A stretch of 64,000 nucleotides of DNA. It comes from Sweltsa coloradensis (Eukaryota > Arthropoda > Insecta > Plecoptera > Chloroperlidae). Of this stretch, positions 44,258 through 55,002 are shown piece after piece. The notes under the pieces were generated by a model, which saw nothing but the letters and a program-made list of their open reading frames with translations, had not been told where the DNA came from and did not search any database. How positions within the stretch are numbered: position 1 is the stretch's first letter; every line of letters begins with the position of its first letter. The position numbers were made by a program, and so were the translations under genes. The stretch covers positions 1-64,000 of the forward strand of contig JAMZAV010001711.1 of assembly GCA_024449915.1 (NCBI GenBank), in the 5' to 3' direction.

Positions 44258-44573
44258 TAGGAAAACGCTAAAGTTGATGTTAGACAAGTGAGCGAGCTAT
44301 GTGTCGAGTAACTAGGAACATTCTTATTCTTCCCTCTACGTAAGGCTGGATCCAGCATGGGTCTTTCCTCCCTAGCCTATCATAGGCTAGAGTGGCGCGT
44401 TATGGACTTACAGTTGACGCGCCTTTATACCAACTAAATTCAAAACTTCTATTATACTTTTAAATAATCAATAAACTTATTTTGTTACAGTGCAATCAAC
44501 ACATTTATTTATTTATTTAACGTTAATGACTCGTTCACTCGTCTTACAACGACTTTGACGTTTTCCTAGGACT
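44258..44573. mobile_element. MITE family H with an embedded family A 3' end
   Basis: The left end CTAGGAAAACGCTAAAGTTG and right end (CGACTTTGACGTTTTCCTAG) match the short element at 52135-52311. A family A 3' end (CTGGATCCAGCATGGG, core GGCGCGTTATGGACTTACAG) lies inside at about 44340-44440. Confidence 0.6.
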
Positions 44574-44589
44574 TAGGTCCAATATCCAA

Positions 44590-45080
44590 TCCATAATATA
44601 GTTGATCCCAATAAATAGTTGTTGAAAATAAAAATTGTTATTGCGTGATAGGCAAAACTTATAATAACCACCACCTACAACTAACGTCGCAATGGAACTG
44701 CGTGATTAGGTCAACCCAGGTCCAAGGTCTACTAGATCGGCGGAGAGAGGCGGAGATCTAGTAGACCTTGCTCAGGTCAACAGGCGTAGGAATCTTGAAA
44801 CTCACCGTCAACAAGGCGGTGGACGAAACATTGTCGCACTTTCATTTGTTTTCACTTTTCTCGGACAAGATAGACGCGTTTGGTTCTGTGAACGTAGATT
44901 TAGCCAGATATTGTGTTAGTTATAACTATTTATTGGTATTATAACAAGTAAAGTGTACATTGAGATATCATACAGCATGGATGGAACAAATTGAGGTTTG
45001 ATTCTTCACTTGGTTCACATTTAACTCGTCGAAACTATTCGCTTGTAGCATTAGCATGTTCTCTTGTCGCCATTCAGTGA
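44590..45080 (+). repeat. Family C repeat, longest copy
   Basis: It starts CAATAAATAGTTGTTGAAAA, holds the perfect 16-bp hairpin at 44723-44770, CTCACCGTCAACAAGGCGG, and ends near TTAGCATGTTCTCTTGTCGC. The first block also appears at 33430, defining the 5' end. Confidence 0.85.
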
Positions 45081-45092
45081 ACGTTTATTATT

Positions 45093-45460
45093 GGATGAGC
45101 GTAGCGAGCGATGCGAAGATTCCATTTCACTACACTGGAGAACGTACGTGCGCTTGTGCACGCAAATTAATCTCTCCCAATCGTAAGAAGTACTTCTATC
45201 GTATGATGGTGACCAACTTTCTAAATTTCTTATTTGAAAGAAATTCATTTGCCATAATTTATTTCACTTCAATTATCAAACATTTCATTTAATCCGGTTT
45301 ATAACTTTTTTTGCTATTATAATGACCGTCATTTTCGTTAAAATTTAGAAAACAAAATAATCATCAAACACCATAAACTCATTTTCTAAACTTAACAATA
45401 TCACATGCGGCTCAATGACCTAACCAGTTGAAGCGCCTAAGCTTCTCACGTCGTCGTTTC
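45093..45460 (+). repeat. MITE G 5' scrap joined to full family B
   Basis: 45093-45145 has GGATGAGCGTAGCGAGCGAT and ATTCCATTTCACTACACTGG only. B follows from CACGCAAATTAATCTCTCCC and CAATCGTAAGAAGTACTTC through the AT-rich part to CTTCTCACGTCGTCG. Confidence 0.8.
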
Positions 45461-45521
45461 AAAAGAGTTTGACCAAGTGAAGGCAAAACACCAATGCAGG
45501 AGAATGTTTTCTTCAATAATG

Positions 45522-45905
45522 TCCGTCTTGTCCCTAGGTAGAATTGGCCCAGAGCATGGCTCTGCTAATCGTACAAGCTGATTCAAGAGAAAAAGTCCAC
45601 CTCACAAACATCAGCTTGAAAGAAGGGTAGTATTTACCTCCCTAAAACTAGAGGCGAGCTCTGGCAATCGTCGTCGGGGACCTAGCCCTCTTCCCTTGAC
45701 GACCCCTCGACGACTGTAACGACAATGACACCACGAACGATGACAAAGACAATGACGACCGCGACGTGTACGTGAGAATCCCATTTCCTCCCCTTATCCG
45801 TGGCTTGTTCTAAACAGCGGGGGTCCCTCCTCCCCATCCCCTAGGCTAGATGGCGTATTATGACCTTACGGTTGACTAACCCTTTATCCAAATTTATCCA
45901 AATAA
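45522..45905 (+). repeat. Family A repeat, full length
   Basis: GTCTTGTCCCTAGGTAGAAT to GGTTGACTAACCC, with all blocks. Confidence 0.9.
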
Positions 45906-45965
45906 GTGTTGATGATATTTTACATTTTATTAATACTAGGAAAACGCTTAAGTCCCGCCGCGTTG

Positions 45966-46577
45966 ATGGATGAGCGTAATTTTTTTTAAACGAAAAAAGC
46001 GTAAAATTGTGATTTTTTTAATAGATCATTTTTCGATTACGCTCAAATTTTACACGAATATAATAACTCATAAAATTAAAGTTCTGTGAAAAAATCATTA
46101 CAATCGGATAAAGCATGTAGGTTTTATTCGTCGAAGAAATGTTAAAAATTGAAAAAAATCGTAAAATTGCGATTATCATGAGAAATGATTTTTCGATTGC
46201 GCTCAAATTTCACACGAATATATTAATTCATAAAATTAAGGTTATGTGAAAAAATCATTACAATCGGATAAAGCATGTAGATGTTATAAGTCGAAGATTT
46301 TTTTTAAAAATCGAAAAAAATCGTAAAATTGCGATTTTCATGAGAAATAATTTTTTGATCGATTTTTCCTCCCGTGCAGTTCTTCGTTCAGAGATTTCAC
46401 AGACCTCCATAAATTTCATCGCAATTGGAGTATTGGTTTAGCCGGAATCGTGTTCACAGACACACAAAAATACAAAAAAAAAAAGAAAGAAAAAAAAAAA
46501 AACATTCCGGATTTTTTTCTCCAGTGTAGTAAAATGGAATCTTCGCTTCGCTCGCTACGCTCGCTACGCTCATCCAA
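45966..46577 (-). mobile_element. MITE family G copy
   Basis: Ends GATGGATGAGCGTA (left) and TACGCTCATCCAA (right). The GTAGCGAGCGAAGCGAAG and CCAGTGTAGT blocks lie at the right end, so orientation is minus. It sits between an A and the B terminal part 46580-46705, inside a unit. Confidence 0.75.
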
Positions 46578-46579
46578 TA

Positions 46580-47135
46580 ATTATCTTCAATGTTCAAACG
46601 TGCATGAAAACAATATTTAAGAAACAATTAACAACAGAAACTATTTATTTAATTCACAAGCGGCGCAATACCCTCCAGTTGACATGCCCTTGTTTCTGGT
46701 GTCGTCTATGATCGGGTCGCAATTGATATGAAAAATGATATCAGGTTAAGCCAAATATAGTGCCCATCTGGGCCCCGTCTGGGCCCGGGGTAGAATAGGC
46801 CCAGAGCATGGCTCTGCTAATCGTAAAAGGCGATTCATGAGAAAAAGTCCACCTCGCAAACATCAGCTAGAACGAGCGGATTATCTAACCCCGAAACTAG
46901 AGGCGAGCTCTGGCAATTTTCGTCGGGGACCTTGCCCCCTTCTCTTGACGACCCCTTGGTGACGGTGACAATGACACAACGAACGATGACAATGACGATG
47001 ACGACCGCGACGTGAGAAACCCCCCTTCCTCCCCTTACCCGTGGCTGGTTCTGACCAGCATGGGCCCCTCCTCCCCCCACCCCTTAGGCTAGAGTGGTGC
47101 ATTATGACCTAATGGTTGACGCGTCCTTAATCTAA
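46580..47135 (+). repeat. Family B end then family A
   Basis: B end (CACAAGCGGCGCAATACCC, CCTTGTTTCTGGTGTCGTC). A is at 46765-47135. Its first 15 bp are doubled (ATCTGGGCCCC then GTCTGGGCCCGGGG). Confidence 0.85.
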
Positions 47136-47289
47136 AAAAACAAAAACAAAAAGTCCCCATCATTATAAGTAATGTATTCCATAGAGTTTAAATAATCTCG
47201 TTTTTAATCAAAATTATTTGTACGCAATTATAAATATTAAATAATTTATGACTCAATTTTCAAATCAATATTTTAATATTTATTAAATT

Positions 47290-47390
47290 GAAATCTGGGC
47301 CCAGGGTTTGGTTCAGCTAATCGTAAAATGCGATGAAAGAGACACCTAGACCACCTCGCAATCATCATTGATTGCATGTTATTTCCTTCT
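47290..47390 (+). repeat. Family A repeat, 5' scrap
   Basis: AATCTGGGCCCAGGG, GCTAATCGTAAAATGCGATG and ACCTCGCAATCATCATTG. Confidence 0.6.
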
Positions 47391-47400
47391 GAAACTTTAC

Positions 47401-47675
47401 TCAAAAACATTCTCGTTATCCATAGTTTTCAGAAAAGCTATCACTATTTCTTTAGTCCTATCCTCGTTGACGTTTGTGTTAAACGGCTTCAGAAGATATG
47501 GATCGAAAGTTTTGTCACCTTGAAAAGGATCATTAGTATGTCTAATTTGTGCACTTTCAGATGCGTCTTTGTGTAGACTGCTTGTTAAATAAGCAATTCC
47601 AGTTAGCTCTTGCATTGCTTCATTCATGCCTGTTTGAAGAATGTCTGAAAAAGCATTATCAGTACCGCCTGGCAT
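47401..47675 (-). CDS. Candidate coding exon, unidentified
   Basis: A 92-codon minus-strand frame begins MPGGTDNAFSDILQTGMNEA immediately after an AAAATTCAG acceptor-like sequence and reaches a TAA that overlaps a donor-like GAGTAAAG. Read as an exon it is 275 bases. The composition is protein-like: mixed, with no low-complexity run and a stretch LKPFNTNVNEDRTKEIVIAF. It coincides with no repeat family of the window. I recognise no domain. It could be a host exon or a transposon gene fragment. Confidence 0.35.
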
Positions 47676-47797
47676 CTGAATTTTTGCGGAGTTTGGATAT
47701 ATTAAAGACGGCGTTTTTTACGAAGAAATTGACGTATAGAAACCTTTGTTTGCCAAGAAATAGAAACACGTTTGTCAAGAAATAGAAACACGTTGGC

Positions 47798-48017
47798 CCC
47801 CGACTGTCTCCGAAGCTCCTGCAGGTGTAGCTCGTGCTTGTGACGTAGCCCCTCCTCGGTCTCCTCCACAGCCGCACCCTGACCTTGAACAGCATGGCCC
47901 TCTCCAGGTGCAGCCCGACCCGAACATGCCCGAGTGTGTCCCCGACTGTCTCCGAAGCTCCTGCAGGTGTAGCTCGTGCTTGTGACGTAGCCCCTCCTCG
48001 GTCTCCTCCACAGCCGC
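47798..48017 (-). repeat. 79-bp block duplicated at 142-bp spacing
   Basis: CCCCGACTGTCTCCGAAGCT and the following ~60 bp occur at 47798 and 47940 without visible difference. On the minus strand one frame reads a charged, helix-prone stretch (EETEEGLRHKHELHLQELRR), suggesting a decayed coiled-coil coding piece. The 142-bp spacing is not a multiple of three, so the copies are in different frames. Confidence 0.7.
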
Positions 48018-48031
48018 GACCTTCATGCAAC

Positions 48032-48605
48032 CCCGTCTGGGCCCGGGGTAGAATTGGCCCAGAGCATGGCTCTGCTAATCGTAGAAGGCGATTCAAGAGA
48101 AAAATTTTATCTCGCAAACATCACTACTAAGAACCGTAGAATATAACTCCCCAAAACTAGAGGCGAGCTCGAGCAGACATCGTTGGGAACAACCTCCCTT
48201 CCCTCGACAACTTCCCAAGCGACGACTACAACGACAATACCAATGATGACAAAAACGTTTATGCTGAAAACCACGACATGAGAAATCCCCTCTCTTCGCC
48301 CTACTCGTGGCTGGTTCTGACATTCCTCCTCAAACCATCTAGGTTAGAGTGGCGCATCATGACCTACCGGTTGAAGCGCCCTTGTTCCAAAATATTTTTT
48401 TATTGGCCCAGAGGATTGTTGTGCTAATCATGACGACGTTCCCGATGACGTCGACCATGACTATACGAACGATGTCATAGGCAATGACGAGCTCAACGTG
48501 AAAACACCTTCTGTCCTCCCCCTACACATGGCTGGTTTTGTGACTTTCATCCCCATATTTCCTACGTAATATAACCTCACGGTTGACGCGCCCTTTATCC
48601 AAACC
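48032..48605 (+). repeat. Two family A repeats in succession
   Basis: Full copy 48032-48395 (core CATGACCTACCGGTTGAAGC, unusually B-like), then a shorter one to GGTTGACGCGCCC at 48590. Confidence 0.85.
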
Positions 48606-49190
48606 ATCATTTAAACAAGAAATATGAAACTTAAATCTAAGAAAACAATACAAAATGTATCAAGAAATTAACAGTATTAAATCACTGTTTGAAAGACAGC
48701 GTAAATTGACCAACCCAGTTGAAGAGTCCTAGTTTCTCTTGTCTTTCTTACATAAACTTTATACTCTTTGCATTTCTTCGCATGTACGGCGTCGAAATAC
48801 ACAGCCATCCTGGACGTATAGAACAAGACGTATAATTATTGTCATTCTTTGAGAGAGCTGGAACGTATGGCAATTATTGTGACGTTTTATTTTCAAACAT
48901 GATTTTACAGCATAGCCCCCTCCCTCACCTTGCCTGTGGCTGTTTCTGCCCAGCACGGTTGCGTCATCTCCACATCACCTACGTAAGAGTGGCGCATTCG
49001 ATATGTCCTAACGGTTGAAGCACCTGTGTTACAAATAAACAAAACAATTTAAATCTACAGGCTAAACCTATCACAGGTGGCAAAGTTTACTCACGTCGTA
49101 GTCATCGTTATTACTGACCGTTTCTAAGAATTTTCAATGGGCTTAACTTAGACAATAATAACAAAATAACCCCTTCTAGTCCCGGTGTAG
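48606..49190 (+). repeat. Family B followed by unit variant E
   Basis: B ends near 48745. Variant E (48755-49190) has GGCGTCGAAATACACAGCCA, CATTCTTTGAGAGAGCTGGA, an A 3' end, a B end (CTATCACAGGTGGCAAAG) and spacer TTAGACAATAATAACAAAAT. It is matched block for block by 62125-62565. Confidence 0.85.
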
Positions 49191-50310
49191 AATTAAGTTC
49201 CAAGCATGGCTTTGCTAATCTTCACATGCGAGGAAATAGAAAAAGTCCATCTTGCAAACATCAGCTAGTATGTGGTATGGTTTAATACTTGCATTTCATC
49301 CCGCTATTTACAGTCTTTCCATGCAGTCGTCGACGGAGACCCCTCCCCACTAACTCAATGACCGCCCAGACGAAGACGACAGTGACAACACGAACAATGA
49401 CTAGGACCATGACGACCACGACGTGACCACCCCCTTCTTGTCTTAAACCCTACCCTACCAGCAAGTGACTTTCCTCCACATATCCACTATGCTTGAGCGC
49501 GAATCATTACTTTACGGTTGACGTTCCATTGATAAAAATAAACTAAAAAGATCAAATAAAAAATGTATATGAATTCAACGTTTTACCTAACGATATCACA
49601 GGTTGAGCAATTAACTAACCCGTTTGAGGAGCCTTAGTTTTTCTCTTTGTTTTGTTTGATAAGCGTGGTTGAGCGTGTGTGTGTCTGGGCCCGAGGTAGA
49701 AGTTGGCCCAGAGCAGGGCTCTGCTAATCGTGGGCGAGGAAAGAGATAAAGTCCTTCTCGCAAACATCAGCTATGTGTGTTGGGAAGTGTATTATAATAT
49801 TACTCCCTGAAACTAGAGGAGAGATCTGGCTATCGTCGTCGGGTACCTGGCCCCGTTCCCTTGACGAACTCCCCGAAAACGACGATAACACACGAAAGAT
49901 GACAAACACGATGACGACCGCGACGTGATACCCCCCCTTCCTCCCCTTACCCGTGACTAGTTCTGACCAGCATGGGCGCCTCCTCCCCACCCCCTTAGGC
50001 TAGAGTGGTGCATTATGAACTAACGGTTGACGCGTCCTTAAACCAAATAAACCAAAAAAGACAATACGAACGATAACAAAGACAATGACGACCGCGGACG
50101 TGAGATTCCCCCTTTTTTTCCTCCTACTCTTGGCTGGTTCTGACCAGCATGGGCTCCTCCTACCCATAACCCCTAGGCTAGAGTGGCGCATTATGACCTA
50201 ACGGTTGACGCGCCCTTAATACACATAAACAAAAAATAAAGTTACCAAATCCCTTGATGATATGGTAACGCATTATGACCGAACGGTTAAAGAGTTCTTA
50301 ATCCAAATAA
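49180..50310 (+). repeat. Family A, B, A, A in head-to-tail series
   Basis: A at 49180-49530, B at 49535-49660, A at 49680-50050, a 3' half A at 50060-50230 and a last core scrap near 50268-50310. Confidence 0.85.
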
Positions 50311-50329
50311 TCCCCTTATTTTATTTTTA

Positions 50330-50715
50330 TTTTAACGTCTATCCTATTCAGTTAAAAAACTGATTTATATAGGAGGTCATAGGCTCTGCTTACAATGCCG
50401 AAGGTCGGGGTCGATTCTTGCTCCGGGCAAACGTCGTTTAACTTTTTAATTAGACTTAAGTCCATCAATTATTGGCTTCGGAATGTGTAAAACAGTTACT
50501 TTGAAACCGCCCTATAGCGACGAGGCAAGTGATAAATTCTTAGGTTGTTCCGCACAAGCCTTGTTGATTCTGGCACTGTCCGCGGGTGAAATCGTGTAAA
50601 ACTTGATTGTGTTTCCTTACCATTTCCGAAATAAATATGCCGGTCTCTAAATTAATAGTCCCGTACTGAAAGTTAGTTGTGTGTGGTGGGTAGACTTTAA
50701 ATGCGAATTAATTTA
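50330..50715 (+). repeat. Diverged S1-related sequence
   Basis: Starts like an S1 tail (TTTATTTTTATTTTAACGTC, CCTATTCAGTTAAAAAACTG), carries GGTCGGGGTCGATTCTTGCT (B-box-like) and later CCTTGTTGATTCTGGCACTG as at 43622. Probably two overlapping SINE relics. Confidence 0.45.
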
Positions 50716-50724
50716 TTTACAATA

Positions 50725-51235
50725 CTAAGAAGGATAACAAAGTCTGTCTCGTAAACATCAGCTAGTAAGATGGAAACTTTATCACTCCACAAAAATAGAG
50801 GCGAGCTCTGGTGGTCGACGTCGGGTATCTCTTCCCCTTCCCTTGACGACATCCCTGACGACGAGCATAACATCACGAACAATGACAAAGACGATGACTA
50901 CCACGACTTGAAAAGCCCCCATTCCTCCCCCTACCCCTGACTGGTTCTGTATAGCATGTGGCCACCTCCCCATATCCCCTTGCCTAGAGTGGCGTATATA
51001 ACCTAACAGTTGACGCGCCTTAAAGCCAAATAAACCAAGCTATTTTGTAACACAAACATATTTTTTACTTTTGCTATCTTTATGATCTATATCATTTATT
51101 TTTCATAAAAATATTTAAAAAATCTTTAAACGAAACTCAAAACCATTCAATTTATAAGCTAACAATAACAGGTGGCGTAATATTATTACCTTCCTGGTTG
51201 AAGCGCCCTAGTTTCTCACGTCGACGTTCTTATGT
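50725..51235 (+). repeat. Family A followed by family B
   Basis: A 50725-51035 without its first ~60 bp. B 51040-51235 ends CCTGGTTGAAGCGCCC and TAGTTTCTCACGTCGACG. The stretch 51240-51660 holds nothing recognised. Confidence 0.85.
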
Positions 51236-51664
51236 CTCCTGAATTCTCACGTAAATTAATGAACCTACCGAAGAAATAATATTGTAACACGCGGTAAGAG
51301 TTTTGTTAATATGTCATGTTATCGTTTAGATGTAGAAAATGAGCCTGCTTGACCAGGGAGAGGCTGATTTCTCGCATGACTTCTTGTCATTGGCCCTTGT
51401 CATATTAAAGGTATATATAGCCTGTCATATTTATATTTGATTTTCCCTAATATCTCATTAGAAGCAGATTGTTTCACAGAATTTATTTATATTAAATATT
51501 TTTTTTAAATCGATTGTTTGTAACACAAATACACAGGGTGAGAATTGAAGGGATGAATGGGGAGGATTTCCCCCTCTGGTAATTTTGCCCTTGGCTCTGT
51601 TAACCCAAAGGTATATCCGCCGGGAATGGCTAAATCCCCAACTCTGGATATCCATCCCATCTCA

Positions 51665-52130
51665 TAACATCTGGGCCCGGGGAAGAATGAGCCCAGAGCA
51701 TGGCTCTGCTAGTCGTACAAAGGCGATTCAAGAGAAAAAGTCGACCTCGCAAACATCAGCTAGTAAAAGCGGAGTATCTAACTCCCCGAAACCAGAGGCG
51801 AGCTCTGGCAATCGTCGTCGGGGACCTTGCCTCCTTCCTTGACGACCCCCCGGCGACGATGACAATGACACGACGAACGATGACAAAGACGATGACGACC
51901 GCGACGTGAGAAACCCCCCTTCCTCCCCTTACCCGTGGCTGGTTCTGACCAGCATGGGCCCCTCCTCCCCACCCCCCTTAGGCTAGAGTGGTATTATGAC
52001 CTAACGGTATAACGGTATATAATAACATCAGCTGGCGAGTAGGGGAGTAATCCTTGATATTTGAATCTCTGGCAGTAGTCGTCGGGGACACCTCCCCTTT
52101 TCTTTGACGAACTCCCCAACGACGCATAAA
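51665..52130 (+). repeat. Two family A repeats
   Basis: Full copy 51665-52005, then a middle part 52020-52130 (ACATCAGCTGGCGAGTAGG, GTAGTCGTCGGGGACACC). Confidence 0.85.
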
Positions 52131-52134
52131 TTTA

Positions 52135-52311
52135 CTAGGGAAACGCCAAAGTCGTTGTTAAACGAGTGAGTGAGCCATGTGTATAGTACCCGGTATAAAG
52201 ACCCATACTGGGCTAGATCGTGCCTTAGGTATATGGGAGAAAAGCGATGTTCCCAGGTACTGAACACTTGGCTCACACACTCGTTTAACATCAACTTTGA
52301 CGTTTTCCTAG
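52135..52311. mobile_element. MITE family H, 177 bp
   Basis: The ends are ~48-bp inverted repeats (left CTAGGGAAACGCCAAAGTCG, right in reverse CTAGGAAAACGTCAAAGTTG; both continue to an ACGAGTGAGTGAGCC-like block). The flanking 4-mers are both TTTA (52131-52134 and 52312-52315). Confidence 0.8.
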
Positions 52312-52483
52312 TTTAAATTTAACATTTAAAATGCGAATCGTGTTAAAACGTATTAGAGTGAAACATTAACAAATTTCCAATATTAAACAAAATCACCTAA
52401 TTTTTATTTCCCATTTCACATCCCTCAAAAATAATATGTAGGTGTAAAAATATAAAAAAAGTTCAAAACTAACGGTATCGAAC

Positions 52484-52560
52484 CCCAACCCTCCGTGTGG
52501 TAAGCTCTATGCTTACCACTACGCCATGAGCAGACACGTAGAGATTGTCCCGCTAGCTGC
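52484..52560 (-). repeat. tRNA-like sequence (probable SINE head)
   Basis: Minus strand: ATGGCGTAGTGGTAAGC is a good A box and TTGGGGTTCGATACC a good B box. The middle AGCTTACCACACGG does not form an anticodon arm. Confidence 0.55.
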
Positions 52561-52810
52561 TACTAACCAAATTGTATTTGATATTTTAAAAAATCGGGGA
52601 TAAATCGTAATGGATCTAGCTGATTTTGTAACAGTTCTCACTAAACTCGTGCCGGATGTCTGTTTTTAAAATTTCAGCGCAAATCGTTCAGCGGTTCGGC
52701 TGATTTCGTAACGTACAGACAGACAGAATCACAGAATGAGAGCCGTTTGAGTTGAATGGAGACACTCGGTGCTCCGTTTCCCTCGTTTGATTATTTCTGT
52801 AACTAAAATT
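52561..52810. other. Unassigned sequence of MITE-like character
   Basis: ATTTCAGCGCAAATCGTTCA, CGTACAGACAGACAGAATC and GAGCCGTTTGAGTTG resemble short motifs seen in many invertebrate MITEs. No termini found. Confidence 0.35.
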
Positions 52811-52935
52811 CTTTTAAATTTCCTTTTAATAACAAATACGTGCATAAGACAAACGGAATTCAATGTATTAACTTACATCCCAGCGAACGCAATATGACCT
52901 ACCCGGTTGAAGTGCCCTAGTTTCTCTTATCGTTT
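52811..52935 (+). repeat. Family B repeat
   Basis: ACTTACATCCCAGCGAACGC, ACCTACCCGGTTGAAGTGCC, CTAGTTTCTCTTATCG. Confidence 0.75.
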
Positions 52936-53144
52936 TTACTAAAGATTCCAGACGAGTTTTTTCAATGTTTATCGTCTGTTGGACAACACTCGTAGTGGCG
53001 ACACTAGAAGAGGTGATTCTTCATTAAGTGAAGTGTCCCGTGTGTACAAGCATGCTGGTTCCACTTTGAGTGCAGCAATGAGCGTTAAGTGGACGAGGAG
53101 GAAATCTGGTTGTGGTTTTTTTAAACTATTTTAAAAGTAAACCC

Positions 53145-53710
53145 CCACCGTTCGGTCTTGACAACCTTCCCGACGACGATGACAATGACACAGAGAACAA
53201 TTACAAAGACGATAACGACCGCGACGTGAAAAACTCACATTCCTCCACTTACTAGTGGCTGGTTTTGACTAGCATGGGCTCCTGCCCCCCATATCCCCTA
53301 GGCTAGAGTGGTGCATTTTAACCTAACGATTGACGAGTCCTAAACCCAAAGAAAAAAACTAAATTGTAACTTTTTGAACTGTATAAAACTTATTTAAATT
53401 ATCAACCGTTCATAATATTATTTACTACGTACACTCTCAAGGCAATGACGACACCGACTTGAGCAACCACCTCTTTCCTCTCCCTGGCCGTGGCTGAATC
53501 TGACCGCATGGGACGTTCCTTCCCATATCCGCTACACCACAGTGGAACATAATAACCTAACAATATTTACGCGCCATTAATACAAATAAACCCCCGTCTG
53601 GGCCGGGGATAGAATTGGCAAAGAGCATGGATGTGCTAATCGTAAAAGGCGATTCAAGAGTGAAAGTTCTTCTCGCAAACATCTGCTGTAAGCAGAGTAG
53701 ATTACGAATA
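53145..53710 (+). repeat. Three family A segments, head to tail
   Basis: A 3' half (53145-53355), a shorter 3' half (53440-53590, core TAATAACCTAACAATA), then a 5' part (53592-53710) cut off at an H-type end ACTAGGAAAACG. Confidence 0.8.
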
Positions 53711-53711
53711 G

Positions 53712-54660
53712 TACTAGGAAAACGCTCAGTTGGACGCGTTGTTGAGCGAGCACCGGTACGTGCAACACGACCCGAGTACGACATTCCCATAATGTTACAT
53801 ACCAATAAGTCTTTTAGGTCTTGACCGATTTAGCTGAAAATTTGTAAAATAGGAATGAATGGATAAAATCCACCGCCATCTAGAGGACCTTGACATCATT
53901 TCTTTGGGAAAACTATTTTACTCTTGATTCTTCTAGGTGGCAGTACATAGTGACCAGAATCTTGTGCGACTTTTCGTTGCCATGGTAACGTTTACTTTTG
54001 TTAAAATGTAATTTCTATCTACACTACTTATCGGATCAAAATAAAATTAACATATTCGTGACCGGGACGGACATTCTAAATGATTTGGCTACCTCAGATT
54101 TTTGTCGCCGTTTAGTTTTAAAAAAAAACTTAAGATTAACTTTAATGTAACTTTATAACTTTTTGAACGATTTTGCCACAAAACTAATGGCATTCAATCG
54201 GGAACGAAACTTGCGGATGGTCAAAATTTCAACTCGATCCGAGCCTCCGTTTGACCGCTATCATGAGCCAAAAAAGCTGTGCGACTTTCCGTTGCCATGG
54301 TAACGGGACTTTGTTTTTAATGTAATTTCCATCTACACTACTTATCGGATCAAAATAAAAATAACATATTCGTGATCGGACGGACATTCTAAATGATTTG
54401 GCCACCTCAGATTTTGTCGCAGTTTAGTTTGAAAAAAAAACTTTCGATTAAACTTTAATTTAACTTTTTAACTTTTTGAACGATTTTGCCACAAAACTAT
54501 ACAGCAACCCGCCTAGGTGATATGTACATGTGTGCAAAATTTCAGGTCGATCAGAGAAACGGAGCGACCTGTATGGAAGCAATAACAGAAAAAAAAATAT
54601 TAAAAAAACACACATTCGAGCCATAAGAGTCAAGTGGAGACGCTCGCTTCGCTCGCTCAA
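53712..54660. repeat. H-type end and 315-bp tandem duplication
   Basis: After CTAGGAAAACGCTCAG at 53712 comes unassigned sequence containing a duplicated block: TGTGCGACTTTTCGTTGCCA at 53963 and TGTGCGACTTTCCGTTGCCA at 54278. Homology covers at least 230 bp, including GTTGCCATGGTAACG and TTGAACGATTTTGCCACAAA. It ends near a reversed G-type motif (CTCGCTTCGCTCGCTC). Confidence 0.7.
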
Positions 54661-54664
54661 TTAA

Positions 54665-54930
54665 CATATTATTTTCCTTCCCCTGTCTGTGGCACGAGCC
54701 GGTCCTCCTCCAGTTTCCCAGGCTAGAGTGTCGAGCTTTATAACCAATATTTAATTTTATCATTTTGAAGATGTTTTAACGTTTCAAATATTTTTGCTGT
54801 TACAAAGAATCATTTTCTATTATTAAATAATCGAAGAAAACCGTAAAAAAACAGACAAACAACAAATTTAGAAGGTAATTGTCAGTCTTCGGTACAATAT
54901 GACCTAACAGTTTAGAGTACTCACGTTCTG
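54665..54930 (+). repeat. Family A 3' scrap and family B
   Basis: A: CTTCCCCTGTCTGTGGCACG, CCAGGCTAGAGTGTCG. B: ends TCGGTACAATATGACCTAAC, GTACTCACGTTC. Confidence 0.65.
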
Positions 54931-55002
54931 TTTCTACGAAAGCAGCTATGTAATTATTTTTAACCATGATCTATTGAATTTTATTTTTCATATAAATTAT
55001 AG

